NCBI RefSeq assembly: GCF_009858175.1
Contig: NZ_CP047393.1
Coordinates: 1,488,001-1,552,000 of the forward strand
Reading direction: 5' to 3'
Length of the DNA: 64,000 nt
Source of the DNA: Pontibacillus sp. HMF3514
Lineage (GTDB): Bacteria > Bacillota > Bacilli > Bacillales > BH030062
Shown: positions 1 to 8,741 of the stretch, in pieces
Layout of the letters: the number at the start of each line of letters is the position of its first letter
Numbering within the stretch: the stretch's first letter is position 1
The notes under the pieces: model-generated
Databases searched by the model: none
What the model saw: only the letters and a program-made list of their open reading frames with translations
What the model was told of the DNA's origin: nothing
Made by a program: the position numbers and the translations under genes

Positions 1-212
1 CAAGTGCCATTATGTCCGTTAAACACGGATTAGATGAATCGATTGCCATGAAGGCATTAACATTAAATGCAGCGAAGCACTTAGGTATAGACAATCGAGT
101 AGGGTCTCTAGAAGAAGGGAAAGATGCTGACATCGTCTTTTGGAGTGGAGATCCTTTTGACTTACGAAACTCTGTTGAACGTACCATGATAGATGGGCGT
201 TGGGTATTTTAA
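1..212 (+). CDS. Amidohydrolase family protein, C-terminal fragment
   Basis: Only the last 69 codons are present; the reading frame is open to the left edge, so the gene starts outside the window. The visible end has the closing signature of imidazolonepropionase-like amidohydrolases: an ALTLNAAKHLGI helix followed by GSLEEGKDADIVFWSGDP and a final strand that ends VERTMIDGRWVF. In this superfamily that segment rebuilds the small beta-sandwich beside the metal-binding TIM barrel. The catalytic metal ligands lie upstream and cannot be checked, so the substrate is unknown. A P1-family peptidase gene follows closely on the same strand and may be co-transcribed. Confidence 0.8.
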   Translation, partial: SAIMSVKHGLDESIAMKALTLNAAKHLGIDNRVGSLEEGKDADIVFWSGDPFDLRNSVERTMIDGRWVF

Positions 213-251
213 TAAATCATTTCCCAGGCAATGAGTGAGGAGGAAACGGTT

Positions 252-1286
252 GTGAAGAATCGAAGAAAAGCTAGGGATCTAGGGATACAAATCGGATCTT
301 TATCAGTTGGAGAACGTAATCAAATTACTGATGTGCCTGGTGTTAAAGTGGGGCATGTTACTTTATCTCGAGAATTAGAAGATCAAGAAGTTATACAAAC
401 AGGCGTAACAGCCGTTTTACCACACGAAGGGCATCTTTTTTATGAAAAGGTGCCTGCTGCATGTTATGTGTTAAATGGCTTTGGAAAAACGGCTGGGCTC
501 GTTCAAGTTGAAGAACTTGGTAATTTAGAAGCACCCATAATGCTTACGAACACATTTGCGATTGGGGCTGTATTGGATGGAACACTTGATTATATGTTGA
601 AACAAACACCTGAAGTGGGTGATACAACAGGGACGATTAATCTTGTCGTAGGCGAATGCAATGATAGTTATTTAAATTCTATCCGGAAGCGATCCGTGAA
701 ACCAGAGCATGCAAATTTAGCCATTGAGAATGCTAGCGCTTCTTTTGAAGAAGGTGCTATTGGAGCTGGTACCGGTATGATGTGCTTTCAGTACAAAGGT
801 GGTATTGGGAGTTCTTCAAGAAAAGTAGAGGATTGGCATGTTGGGGTTCTCGTGAACAGTAACTTTGGTCGTAGGGAAGAGTTTCGATACGCAAATTACA
901 TTACTTCGAGTGTTGATCAAGACGTTCCAGATGGATCCATTATGATTATCATTGCTACGGATGCTCCATTAGATAGTCGTCAGTTAAAACGTTTATCTAA
1001 AAGGGCATCGGTGGGTCTTGGACGAATTGGATCTCATATCCATCACGGAAGTGGCGATATTATCATAGCTTTTTCGAATTCGAATCGAGTAGATCAATTT
1101 TCAGAAGATCAAGTTAGAAAGTTTACAAGTATTCAAGACAGTCATCCTATTATGAATACCTTGTTTCAGGCTGTTGCTGAAGCGACAGAAGAAGCCGTTT
1201 TGAATTCTTTAACCAGTGCTCACACCACTGAAGGTCGGAAGGGACATAGAGGTGAGGCTCTTCCTTATGAATTATTGAAAAAATAA
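252..1286 (+). CDS. P1 family peptidase (DmpA-like aminopeptidase)
   Basis: A 344-residue N-terminal nucleophile hydrolase of the DmpA/BapA (P1, S58) family. These enzymes self-cleave before a serine and then remove N-terminal residues, often D- or beta-amino acids, from small peptides. The sequence has the N-terminal TDVPGVKVGH motif, the GIGSSSR stretch, the VNSNFG motif and a PDGSIMI...ATDAPL block in which the serine after glycine (about residue 229) is the expected nucleophile. I chose GTG at 252 because TGAGGAGG lies 8 bases upstream; the ATG at 231 would place that ribosome binding site inside the gene. It follows an amidohydrolase gene and may share its transcript. The natural substrate is unknown. 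Confidence 0.87.
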   Translation: MKNRRKARDLGIQIGSLSVGERNQITDVPGVKVGHVTLSRELEDQEVIQTGVTAVLPHEGHLFYEKVPAACYVLNGFGKTAGLVQVEELGNLEAPIMLTNTFAIGAVLDGTLDYMLKQTPEVGDTTGTINLVVGECNDSYLNSIRKRSVKPEHANLAIENASASFEEGAIGAGTGMMCFQYKGGIGSSSRKVEDWHVGVLVNSNFGRREEFRYANYITSSVDQDVPDGSIMIIIATDAPLDSRQLKRLSKRASVGLGRIGSHIHHGSGDIIIAFSNSNRVDQFSEDQVRKFTSIQDSHPIMNTLFQAVAEATEEAVLNSLTSAHTTEGRKGHRGEALPYELLKK

Positions 1287-1353
1287 TAAAAATTTTGATC
1301 ATTTGTGAAACCATTAGTAGGTTATATCGTACATATTGCGTGAGGTGAGGAAA

Positions 1354-1728
1354 ATGGGAATACAAGGACCGGGGCCGGGATTTGGTTTATTTAGTATAGT
1401 ACCTTATTTTATTGGTGCAGTTTTTATTATTATCGTTGTTATTTTTATTGTGACAGCTGTTAAAGGGATTAGGCAATGGAGCAATAACAACAAACAGCCC
1501 GTATTAACCGTGAATGCAAAAGTCATTTCAAAACGTACTCAAGTAAGAGGGCGAAACAATAATAATATGAATTCCACACGTACATACTATTTCGTTACCT
1601 TTGAAGTAGAAAGCGGTGACCGAATGGAGCTTCAAGTGGACGGTCAAGAGTATGGCATGCTAGCAGAAGGCGATGTCGGTTCATTAACGTTTCAAGGTAC
1701 TCGTTATAAAAATTTTGAAAGAATGTAA
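1354..1728 (+). CDS. DUF2500 family membrane protein
   Basis: A 124-residue protein with a glycine-rich N-terminus, one strongly hydrophobic segment (about residues 10-35) and a soluble C-terminal domain. The block VNAKVISKRTQVRG, the FVTFEVESGDRMEL strand and the closing GDVGSLTFQGTRYKNFERM are typical of the DUF2500 family, whose function is unknown. The ATG at 1354 is preferred over an in-frame TTG at 1336 because GAGGTG lies six bases before it. A strong hairpin terminator follows immediately. Confidence 0.75.
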   Translation: MGIQGPGPGFGLFSIVPYFIGAVFIIIVVIFIVTAVKGIRQWSNNNKQPVLTVNAKVISKRTQVRGRNNNNMNSTRTYYFVTFEVESGDRMELQVDGQEYGMLAEGDVGSLTFQGTRYKNFERM

Positions 1729-1738
1729 TGATAATAAT

Positions 1739-1770
1739 AAATCCTCCAGTGTTTCTGGAGGATTTTTATT
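1739..1770. terminator. Bidirectional intrinsic terminator
   Basis: The inverted repeat AATCCTCCAG / CTGGAGGATT with a 5-base loop is followed by a T-rich run on the plus strand and an A-rich run before it. It separates two convergent genes and can serve both. Confidence 0.85.
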
Positions 1771-1775
1771 ATGGC

Positions 1776-2771
1776 TTATAAATCTTGTTTAGAAGGTGGG
1801 GCCATAAATTCAGGTCCTACTGGATTTTCGATGTTGCGAACAAGAATTTCATCAATAGCTTTTTGAGTATCTTGATCTATCTTAAAATCCATAACCTCAT
1901 CAATTGGATTCATTTGCTCTGGTCGTCTTCCGCCCCATAGAGCAGTACCTGTTCCTGGTTGGTCTAAGATGAAACGTAGAGCTAAATGAATGATGCGTTT
2001 ATTAAATCGTTCTTGAGCCAATTTATCTAGCTCTTGAACGGCATTAAGATATTGATCAAATCGTGGTTGTTGAAATTTAGGATCGTTATTACGAAGGTCA
2101 TCCCCTTCAAATGTTGAGTTATGATCCATTTTTCCAGTGAGCAACCCTCTACATAAACTCCCATATAGAAGCGTATGCAAATTATGCTCTTGTACATAAG
2201 GAAGGATATCTTCCTCTATCCCTCTTTCAAACATATTATAAGGAGGCTGAACCGTGTGTAATGGTGCTGCCTCACGGAAGGTATCCATTTGTTCTGGTGA
2301 AAAGTTACTTACACCAATTGCACGTATTTTTCCTTGTTTGTATAAATAGTATAATGCTTCAGCTGTTTCGTGAATGGGGACAGTAGGGTCAGGCCAGTGA
2401 ACCTGATAGATATCGATGTAGTCTGTTTGCAGACGTTTAAGAGAAGCATCAATTTCTTTGTGAATTCGATCAACAGACGCATCGCGATAAACCTGTTCAT
2501 CTTGCCAGTTTAGAGCTACCTTTGTAGCAAGCGTGATGTTTTCTCTTCCTCCGTATTGCTGAATGGCTCTTCCAACGATTTCTTCAGAACGTCCAAACCC
2601 ATATACAGGAGCCGTATCGATAAGCGATACACCTTTATCTAAAGCTGAGTGAATAGTTTTGATGGATTGATTTTCATCCGTTCCACCCCACATCCATCCT
2701 CCGATAGCCCAAGTACCAAGTCCAATTCTAGATGTTTCAATGTCAGTATTACTTACACGATTGTTTTCCAT
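1776..2771 (-). CDS. Aldo/keto reductase
   Basis: A 331-residue NADPH-dependent aldo/keto reductase with a TIM-barrel fold. Visible family features are RIGLGTWAIGG near the N-terminus, the catalytic Asp-Tyr pair in LIDTAPVYGFGRSE, the lysine in ITLATKV, the histidine in YIDIYQVHWPDP, and the GVSNFSPEQM strand. Members reduce aldehydes and ketones; this subgroup is often linked to methylglyoxal or general stress detoxification, but the substrate is not readable here. The start at 2771 (MENNRVSN) has GGAGGAGG just upstream; longer in-frame starts lack a ribosome binding site. It is transcribed alone and ends at a terminator shared with the DUF2500 gene. Confidence 0.9.
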   Translation of the reverse strand: MENNRVSNTDIETSRIGLGTWAIGGWMWGGTDENQSIKTIHSALDKGVSLIDTAPVYGFGRSEEIVGRAIQQYGGRENITLATKVALNWQDEQVYRDASVDRIHKEIDASLKRLQTDYIDIYQVHWPDPTVPIHETAEALYYLYKQGKIRAIGVSNFSPEQMDTFREAAPLHTVQPPYNMFERGIEEDILPYVQEHNLHTLLYGSLCRGLLTGKMDHNSTFEGDDLRNNDPKFQQPRFDQYLNAVQELDKLAQERFNKRIIHLALRFILDQPGTGTALWGGRRPEQMNPIDEVMDFKIDQDTQKAIDEILVRNIENPVGPEFMAPPSKQDL

Positions 2772-2939
2772 GGATGTTCCTCCTCCATTGGTAAGTCTAA
2801 TATTACCTCGTAATAAGTGTACCCGCTGTGAATACATGATAACCATATGAATAGGTGTGCTTGATATTTGTCATCTTTTTTTGCATGAAAACTAAATGAA
2901 AAGAATAGATTGATAGTAGCTTGTCTAGGAGGAATAAAA

Positions 2940-3476
2940 ATGATTAGAATTCCGCAACGTTTACTATTCGGAGTGGCATTGATTCTTTTTACAACGATTA
3001 GTATCGGATTATTAATACGGTCACAAGAGGCAGTTATGCCTAAAGAGCTAGCGGTTTCCGTGAGCGAACCACTAAAACTCCCACACAAAATAACGATGGT
3101 TGAAACGGTAGATGAATTGGAGCAGAAGGTCGGGTTTGATGTTAAAACATTAAAAGAACCACCCATGACATATATCAGAACATATATTGGATACCAACAA
3201 TTAGATGAAGGGTTATTAGTAAGACAAACCTTTTTAAACAGAAATGAAGAAATACTTACACTTAAGCAATCAAATGATAAAGAATTGCTTGATCGTGCTA
3301 ATACTTTTGACAAAAAAGAAGATTTGGTTGTAAATGGAAGGAGTTACACGATATTTATGAACGGAAGTGATATCTTTCAAGTAATATGGGAAGAGCCTCC
3401 GTTTTCTTACTCTCTAACCTCACAACAAACCTTTTCCCTTGAAGAATGGAAATATCTATTATCTGTATTAAAATAA
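2940..3476 (+). CDS. Membrane-anchored protein with a DUF4367-like domain
   Basis: A 178-residue protein with one N-terminal membrane segment (about residues 7-24) and an extracytoplasmic domain. The C-terminal half shows strand pairs such as LVVNGRSYTIFMNGSDIFQVIWEE and then FSLEEWKYLLSVLK, the pattern seen in DUF4367 domains of lipoproteins and anti-sigma-like proteins. The start at 2940 is supported by AGGAGG nine bases upstream. It is flanked by a divergent aldo/keto reductase gene and ends at a clear terminator, so it is probably monocistronic. The function is unknown. Confidence 0.6.
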   Translation: MIRIPQRLLFGVALILFTTISIGLLIRSQEAVMPKELAVSVSEPLKLPHKITMVETVDELEQKVGFDVKTLKEPPMTYIRTYIGYQQLDEGLLVRQTFLNRNEEILTLKQSNDKELLDRANTFDKKEDLVVNGRSYTIFMNGSDIFQVIWEEPPFSYSLTSQQTFSLEEWKYLLSVLK

Positions 3477-3484
3477 TGATGTGT

Positions 3485-3521
3485 AGACGAATCCTATGAA
3501 ATGTAGGATTCGTCTTATTTA
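3485..3521 (+). terminator. Intrinsic terminator
   Basis: A 12-bp perfect stem (AGACGAATCCTA / TAGGATTCGTCT) with a 7-base loop and a TATTT tail follows the DUF4367-like gene. Confidence 0.85.
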
Positions 3522-3550
3522 ATATAAACAAAAAGCGAGGAGAGCGTCAC

Positions 3551-3946
3551 ATGAAACGAGGAGCCCTGCATCATATTGAATTATATGTATCAAATTTAGA
3601 GAAGTCTTTATCCTTTTGGGGATGGTTATTAGAAGAACTAGGCTATGAAGCTTACCAAGAATGGGATCAAGGGAAGAGTTTTAAGTTAGATCATACCTAT
3701 CTAGTGTTTGTGCAAACAGAAGATAAGTATATACATATTCCCTATCACCGAAAAGGAACTGGACTGAATCACCTTGCTTTTCATGGAGAGTCAAAAGAAC
3801 ACATTGATTGGATTACTAAACAATTAAAAGAAAGAGAGATCACAGTATTATACGAGGACCAGCATCCTTATGCAGGTGGAGAAGGTTACTACGCTGTTTT
3901 TTTCGAAGATCCTGATCGAATAAAAGTAGAGGTTGTAGCACCGTAG
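3551..3946 (+). CDS. VOC (glyoxalase/bleomycin-resistance) superfamily protein
   Basis: A 131-residue single vicinal-oxygen-chelate module. It carries the expected metal-ligand positions: His in ALHHIEL, His in LNHLAFH, and Glu in the final KVEVVAP strand, with the FFEDPDRIKVEV turn typical of the family. Members include glyoxalase I, dioxygenases and drug-binding proteins; the specific reaction cannot be told from sequence alone. GCGAGGAG lies upstream of the ATG. The gene sits between two terminator-like hairpins and is probably monocistronic. Confidence 0.85.
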   Translation: MKRGALHHIELYVSNLEKSLSFWGWLLEELGYEAYQEWDQGKSFKLDHTYLVFVQTEDKYIHIPYHRKGTGLNHLAFHGESKEHIDWITKQLKEREITVLYEDQHPYAGGEGYYAVFFEDPDRIKVEVVAP

Positions 3947-3979
3947 GTTAAAGCAAGGGAGTAATTCCCCTACAACAAC

Positions 3980-4010
3980 TGGGCAGTCTTATTATGGACT
4001 GTCCAATTTC
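3980..4010 (+). terminator. Probable weak terminator
   Basis: GGGCAGTC pairs with GACTGTCC (one G-U pair) around a short loop; the tail AATTTCTATAGGTTTT is only moderately T-rich. Confidence 0.4.
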
Positions 4011-4077
4011 TATAGGTTTTATTATCAGAAAATTCATAATATAATAGAGTGGTAGTTACAATGGAGGGGGAAAATAT

Positions 4078-6459
4078 ATGGAGGTTGTTCGTCAGCCTAG
4101 GAGAGAGCGGAAGTTAAAAAGATGGCATATTATAACGCTTTCTATTATTGGTGTATCGTTATTAGCGAGTGTTAGTATCCTCATATTTGTAAACGCATAC
4201 ATAAACAAAAGTTTAGCTCAAATAGAAGGAGAGTTAACAATTGGGGGACTACGAGCTCCAGTAGAAGTGGTAAGGGATGCAGATGGAGTTCCCCATATCA
4301 AGGCTGAAAATGAACATGATTTGTTTTTGGCACAAGGGTATGTTCAAGCGCAAGATCGAATGTTTCAAATGGACTTGGCTAGAAGACAAGCATCAGGAAG
4401 ATTGAGTGAAGTTGCAGGAGAAGCTGCATTGGAGCAAGATAAATATTTTCGAACATTAGGTTTAAGGCGTGCTGCTGAAAAATCTTATAAAACATATTCT
4501 GAGGAAGCGAAACAAATTATGGAGTGGTATGCAGATGGTGTGAATGCATATATGCAACATGCTGAAGAAACGAACAGCACTCGTCCTGAGTTTATCTTAA
4601 TGGGCGGGAAGCCGGAGCCGTGGACGCCGATTGATTCGTTAACGATTGGTAAGTATATGGCTTTTGACTTAGGGGGTCATTGGGAAAGACAGGCCTTTAA
4701 CTATCACTTGTTGCAATCCTTCCCTAAGGAAAAGGCACTTGAACTATTTCATTCCTACCCTAGTGATGCACCCACTGTTTTAACTAAAAATGAAATGGAT
4801 ATAGAGAATAGCTTTAGTGGTGCTGTGATTCCTCATCCCTTTAACGGGAGTAACAACTGGGTTGTATCAGGTAAAAAAACAAAGTCAGGTGAACCTTTAT
4901 TAGCAGATGATCCTCACTTAGGTTTAGCGACTCCATCAATCTGGTATCAGATGCACTTAGAGTCACCTGAATACAATGTGAGCGGTGTGATATTTGCAGG
5001 TATCCCAGGAATTATTTTAGGTCACAACAATCAAATTGCATGGGGTGTAACGAACACCGGACCGGACGTACAACAGCTTTATCTTGAAAAGCGAAACCCT
5101 GATAATCCGGATAAATATTTGTTTGAAGGGGAATGGGAACAAGCTAAAGTGATTCAAGAACCTATAAAAGTAAAAGATGGCGAAACTGTTCCATATGAAG
5201 TCATTGAAACAAGACATGGTCCGATCATATCTGATTTTGCAGGGAGATCAGGGAAAGATAACGCTATGTCTTTAAGGTGGACAGCTTTAGATGCCTCTAC
5301 CGAATTAGAAGCCATATTGGAGATCAATCGAGCTTCGAATTGGGAAGAGTTTGAGAAAGGTTTAGAGAAGTTTCTCGTGCCAGCACAAAATTTTGTTTTT
5401 GCTGCAAAAGATGGAACAATCGCATACAAAGCGAATGGGAAAATTCCAATATACGAGGAAGGCGATCAGGCATTACTCCCTCTTGAAGGTTGGATAAAAG
5501 AAAATGAGTGGAAAGGTTTTATCCCGTTTGATGAACTACCCACTACTGTAAATCCTGATGAGGGATTTATTGCAACTGCCAATAATAAAGTTGTAAGTGA
5601 ATCGTATCCTTATCACATATCAAATAATTGGGCACAGCCGTATAGATATATGAGAATCGCAGAACAGTTAAAGGATCGAGACAACTTAACTGCTCAAGAT
5701 ATGAAAGAACTACAAATGGATCAAATGAACTTGCGAGCTCGTGAGTTTGTTCCAATCTTTTTAGAACACCTTCCAAAGGAAAATCTTACAGATAAACAAA
5801 AAAGGGCTGTAGCGCTTTTAAAACGTTGGAATTATGAAGACAACGTAGATGGTGCTGCTCCGCTTGTGTATCACAAATGGATCCAAACGTTTACAGAACG
5901 ATTATATGAAGAAGCGTTTTCTGAAGAAATGTTAGCGATGTTTAAGGGACAAGGACAGACTACAGATGAGTTGATACGAAAAGCAGATCAAGGAGAAACT
6001 CCAATTTGGATTAAGGAACAAGGAGGTTTTAACCAACTTTTAGAAGCCTCACTTGCTCAATCTGTCTCAGACTTATCGGATCGATTTGGCGAACAAGTAG
6101 AGGAGTGGAAATGGGGAGCCTATCACAGGGTAACATTTGATCACCCACTTTCAAGTATTAGCTTTTTAGAGCGTTTCTTTAATGGAGAAGATCCAATACC
6201 TGTTGGTGGAAGTCGTGTTACTGTAATGGCTGCTAGTTATAATAATGAGAGCGGCCTAGTGCGACACGGTGCATCATGGCGGTTCGTGGTAGATGCAAAA
6301 GACTTCTCAAAAGCTAGCCACATCGTAGGTCCGGGTCAAGCTGGCCATTTTCGAAGTGACTGGTATCATGACCAACGTGATGATTGGGTAGAGGGGGGGT
6401 ATCATACTACGGTTACAGAGGGCTATGAAGGGGCTAAGCTTGTATTAAAACCAGAATAA
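4078..6459 (+). CDS. Penicillin acylase family protein (Ntn hydrolase), membrane-anchored
   Basis: A 793-residue precursor of the penicillin G acylase / N-acylhomoserine lactone acylase family. A basic N-terminus and a single hydrophobic segment (about residues 18-40) indicate an uncleaved anchor that places the enzyme outside the membrane. The alpha-chain signature is EVVRDADGVPHIKAENEHDLFLAQGY (split here as EVVRDADGVPHI and DLFLAQGYVQAQDR). The beta-chain nucleophile is Ser258 in NGSNNWVV, released by autocleavage after Gly257. Family members hydrolyse amides of penicillins, acylated amino acids or quorum-sensing lactones; the substrate here is not determinable. A near-consensus GGAGGGGG ribosome site precedes ATG 4078 and a terminator follows. 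Confidence 0.9.
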   Translation: MEVVRQPRRERKLKRWHIITLSIIGVSLLASVSILIFVNAYINKSLAQIEGELTIGGLRAPVEVVRDADGVPHIKAENEHDLFLAQGYVQAQDRMFQMDLARRQASGRLSEVAGEAALEQDKYFRTLGLRRAAEKSYKTYSEEAKQIMEWYADGVNAYMQHAEETNSTRPEFILMGGKPEPWTPIDSLTIGKYMAFDLGGHWERQAFNYHLLQSFPKEKALELFHSYPSDAPTVLTKNEMDIENSFSGAVIPHPFNGSNNWVVSGKKTKSGEPLLADDPHLGLATPSIWYQMHLESPEYNVSGVIFAGIPGIILGHNNQIAWGVTNTGPDVQQLYLEKRNPDNPDKYLFEGEWEQAKVIQEPIKVKDGETVPYEVIETRHGPIISDFAGRSGKDNAMSLRWTALDASTELEAILEINRASNWEEFEKGLEKFLVPAQNFVFAAKDGTIAYKANGKIPIYEEGDQALLPLEGWIKENEWKGFIPFDELPTTVNPDEGFIATANNKVVSESYPYHISNNWAQPYRYMRIAEQLKDRDNLTAQDMKELQMDQMNLRAREFVPIFLEHLPKENLTDKQKRAVALLKRWNYEDNVDGAAPLVYHKWIQTFTERLYEEAFSEEMLAMFKGQGQTTDELIRKADQGETPIWIKEQGGFNQLLEASLAQSVSDLSDRFGEQVEEWKWGAYHRVTFDHPLSSISFLERFFNGEDPIPVGGSRVTVMAASYNNESGLVRHGASWRFVVDAKDFSKASHIVGPGQAGHFRSDWYHDQRDDWVEGGYHTTVTEGYEGAKLVLKPE

Positions 6460-6468
6460 CTTATTGAA

Positions 6469-6502
6469 AGTGGGGACTAATGGTTAGTCTCCACTTATTT
6501 AT
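6469..6502 (+). terminator. Intrinsic terminator
   Basis: AGTGGGGACTAA pairs with TTAGTCTCCACTT (one G-U pair) across a 3-base loop, followed by TATTTAT. Confidence 0.75.
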
Positions 6503-6645
6503 GGTGATAGGAAATGATTCTAAACGTGCGCTCTTGTTCTTAATATGCTAATACTGGAAATTACTATGATAAAATGAGAATCAGATTAGTACATAGCGGG
6601 AATAGTAAAAAGGACTTCATTTTTTACATTAGGAAGGGGAGCCTC

Positions 6646-7878
6646 ATGCACGGTTTTCATGATGTATTTATTCAAATATTAGTTTTACTTGCCATATCCG
6701 TAACAGTTATTGGCATTGCCAAATTGATTAAAGAACCCTATTCAATTGCTCTGGTACTTGTTGGTGTTTTACTTGGCATGACTCAGATACCGATGGTTGA
6801 GGAAGCTGAACAATTCATCACACAATCAGAGGTCTTTCATGCCATTATTATTTCATTATTCTTACCCATTTTGCTTGGTGATGCAACATTAAAAATGCCA
6901 TTTCATCATTTATATGATTTAAAGAAAACGGTGATCTCACTTGCTTTTCTAGGTACGTTTCTAACTTTTATTGTAATCGGATTTAGTACTTACTTTATAT
7001 TGGGTCTACCTATTGTTGTGTCCTTTACATTTGCTGCTTTAATGAGTGCAACAGATCCAATCAGTGTACTTTCAATTTTTAAAGACCTTGGTGTTCCTCA
7101 GAAGTATTCTACCATAATGGAAGGGGAATCCCTTTTCAATGATGGAATTGCTGTTGTTCTCTTCAAAATTTCTAGCATCTACTTGTTAGGATATATGGAA
7201 ATGGGGTTAGCTGGAGTAGGAGAAGGGGCATTCTTGTTTCTTAAATTTGCTGTTGGTGGTGCACTAGTTGGAATTATTTTTGGATATGTGTTTTCACAAA
7301 TCATTCGTATTTTTGATGACTATCCGTTAGAAATCGCATTTTCCATGTTACTATTTTTTGGTAGTTACTTTATTGCTGAGCATTTTAAAGTTTCAGGTGT
7401 TATTGCCGTCGTTGTTGCGGGATTATTATTTGGAAGTTATGGAAAGAAAATTGGAATGTCTGAAGAAACAAGGGTCAATATTAATTCATTTTGGGATGCA
7501 GTTACGTTGTTAGCTAATTCTCTAATATTCCTTATGGTCGGTATAGAGATTCGTGAAATTGATTTTAGTGGCAAATGGGGAATGATTCTTATGGCTATCG
7601 TCATTTTCTTAGTTGGCAGGACGATAGCACTGTTTATAAGTACAAGTTATGTAAAAGACTTATCTAATAAAGATCGAATACTTCTTAATTGGGGTGGACT
7701 AAGAGGGAGCTTATCGATTGCCTTGGCACTTAGCTTACCAGATGATTTTGATGGACGAGAAGAAGTCTTGCTACTAACTTTCTCAATTGTGCTATTTTCT
7801 CTGGTAGTTCAAGGTCTGTCTTTAAAGCCACTTATTAAGAAATTAGGAATTGTAGGTCCCGGTTCAAAAGAGTCATAA
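6646..7878 (+). CDS. Na+/H+ antiporter of the CPA1 (NhaP-like) family
   Basis: A 410-residue integral membrane protein with about 12 hydrophobic segments. The CPA1 ion-binding signatures are clear: ATDPISVLSIFKDLGVP and EGESLFNDGIAVVLFK (the ND pair), plus the late NWGGLRGSLSIALALSLP helix typical of NhaP/NHE exchangers. It should exchange cytoplasmic Na+ or K+ for external protons, fitting a salt-tolerant organism. There is no C-terminal RCK or cytoplasmic regulatory domain. ATG 6646 follows AAGGGGAG; an in-frame ATG at 6574 would add 24 residues without a ribosome binding site. The gene ends at a terminator shared with the convergent sirtuin gene. Confidence 0.9.
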   Translation: MHGFHDVFIQILVLLAISVTVIGIAKLIKEPYSIALVLVGVLLGMTQIPMVEEAEQFITQSEVFHAIIISLFLPILLGDATLKMPFHHLYDLKKTVISLAFLGTFLTFIVIGFSTYFILGLPIVVSFTFAALMSATDPISVLSIFKDLGVPQKYSTIMEGESLFNDGIAVVLFKISSIYLLGYMEMGLAGVGEGAFLFLKFAVGGALVGIIFGYVFSQIIRIFDDYPLEIAFSMLLFFGSYFIAEHFKVSGVIAVVVAGLLFGSYGKKIGMSEETRVNINSFWDAVTLLANSLIFLMVGIEIREIDFSGKWGMILMAIVIFLVGRTIALFISTSYVKDLSNKDRILLNWGGLRGSLSIALALSLPDDFDGREEVLLLTFSIVLFSLVVQGLSLKPLIKKLGIVGPGSKES

Positions 7879-7911
7879 AAAGAAACCTGACAAATAGTCA
7901 GGTTTCTTTTA
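7876..7911. terminator. Bidirectional terminator overlapping the sirtuin gene end
   Basis: AAAAGAAACCTGAC / GTCAGGTTTCTTTT form a 14-bp stem with a 5-base loop. The right arm lies inside the last codons of the convergent sirtuin gene. Confidence 0.85.
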
Positions 7912-8641
7912 GTTCTTCAATTACTTCTGTCAAATCTCCATTGATTACATAATCAAACATATAATCCTTTGAAGTAGGCTCACGGTTTATTATAGCAGTT
8001 GGGATATTTCGACTGTACTTAGCGTAATCAGGTAAAAAGTTAAACGGCATTACAAACAAGGATGTGCCAAGAACTAGGAGTAAGTCAGCTTGGTCAATAA
8101 CGGCTTCAGCTCTATCATGTTCTGTGATAGGATCACCAAATAATACTATATCGGGCTTTAAAACATCTCCACAAGGAGTGCTGCCAAACAGTGTTTCGCA
8201 ACGAGGCGTTTCATGCGCCATCATATACTCATGATCATACGTTGTGTTACACGTAGGACATGTAGCGGTTTTAAGTGTACCATGGTACTCAATAATCCAC
8301 TGATTACCTGCTTCTAAATGCAGACCGTCTACATTTTGTGTAATCACAGATACTTCTTTTCCTTCATCTTCAAGGTCTTTAAGAAAATAGTGGACAGCAT
8401 TCGGTTGATAATCGCCAAGAAGTTTCATTTGGAAAATGGATTTATATTTTGCCCAGAAATCAATCGGGTTGTGACGGAAATACTCATTTGACATATAATC
8501 TTCTCTAGATCGATCCTGCTCCCATATCCCGTCTGCTGAACGGAAATCAGGGATTCCACTAGCTGTACTCACACCGGCACCGGTCAGCACAGCAATGTGA
8601 TTGGCCTTTTTTATTTGTTCGGACAATTGTTGAATGGACAT
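7898..8641 (-). CDS. NAD-dependent protein deacylase, Sir2 family
   Basis: A 247-residue bacterial sirtuin, which removes acetyl or other acyl groups from lysines using NAD+ and yields nicotinamide and O-acyl-ADP-ribose. The NAD-binding GAGVSTASGIPDFRS (about 21-35), TQNVDGLH (101-108) and catalytic His in EYHG (about 120) are intact. Four zinc-ligand cysteines sit in CPTC (128, 131) and at 148 and 157. The FGDPITEHDRAE and LGTSLFVMPFN motifs complete the Rossmann domain. The start has a GAGGTG site. It is monocistronic, between two convergent or downstream terminators. Class assignment and preferred acyl group are not clear from sequence. Confidence 0.92.
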   Translation of the reverse strand: MSIQQLSEQIKKANHIAVLTGAGVSTASGIPDFRSADGIWEQDRSREDYMSNEYFRHNPIDFWAKYKSIFQMKLLGDYQPNAVHYFLKDLEDEGKEVSVITQNVDGLHLEAGNQWIIEYHGTLKTATCPTCNTTYDHEYMMAHETPRCETLFGSTPCGDVLKPDIVLFGDPITEHDRAEAVIDQADLLLVLGTSLFVMPFNFLPDYAKYSRNIPTAIINREPTSKDYMFDYVINGDLTEVIEELKET

Positions 8642-8700
8642 GGTATCACCTCAGTCCTTCCATTATACAAAATGAAGATTCACAGACAAAAGGGGGACAT

Positions 8701-8732
8701 AAAAAAATCCTCCCCATGCTTTGGAGAGGATC
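8701..8732 (-). terminator. Intrinsic terminator of the nitroreductase gene
   Basis: On the minus strand, an ATCCTC...GAGGAT stem with an inner CCA/TGG extension is followed by a run of seven T. Confidence 0.75.
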
Positions 8733-8741
8733 ATATACGTA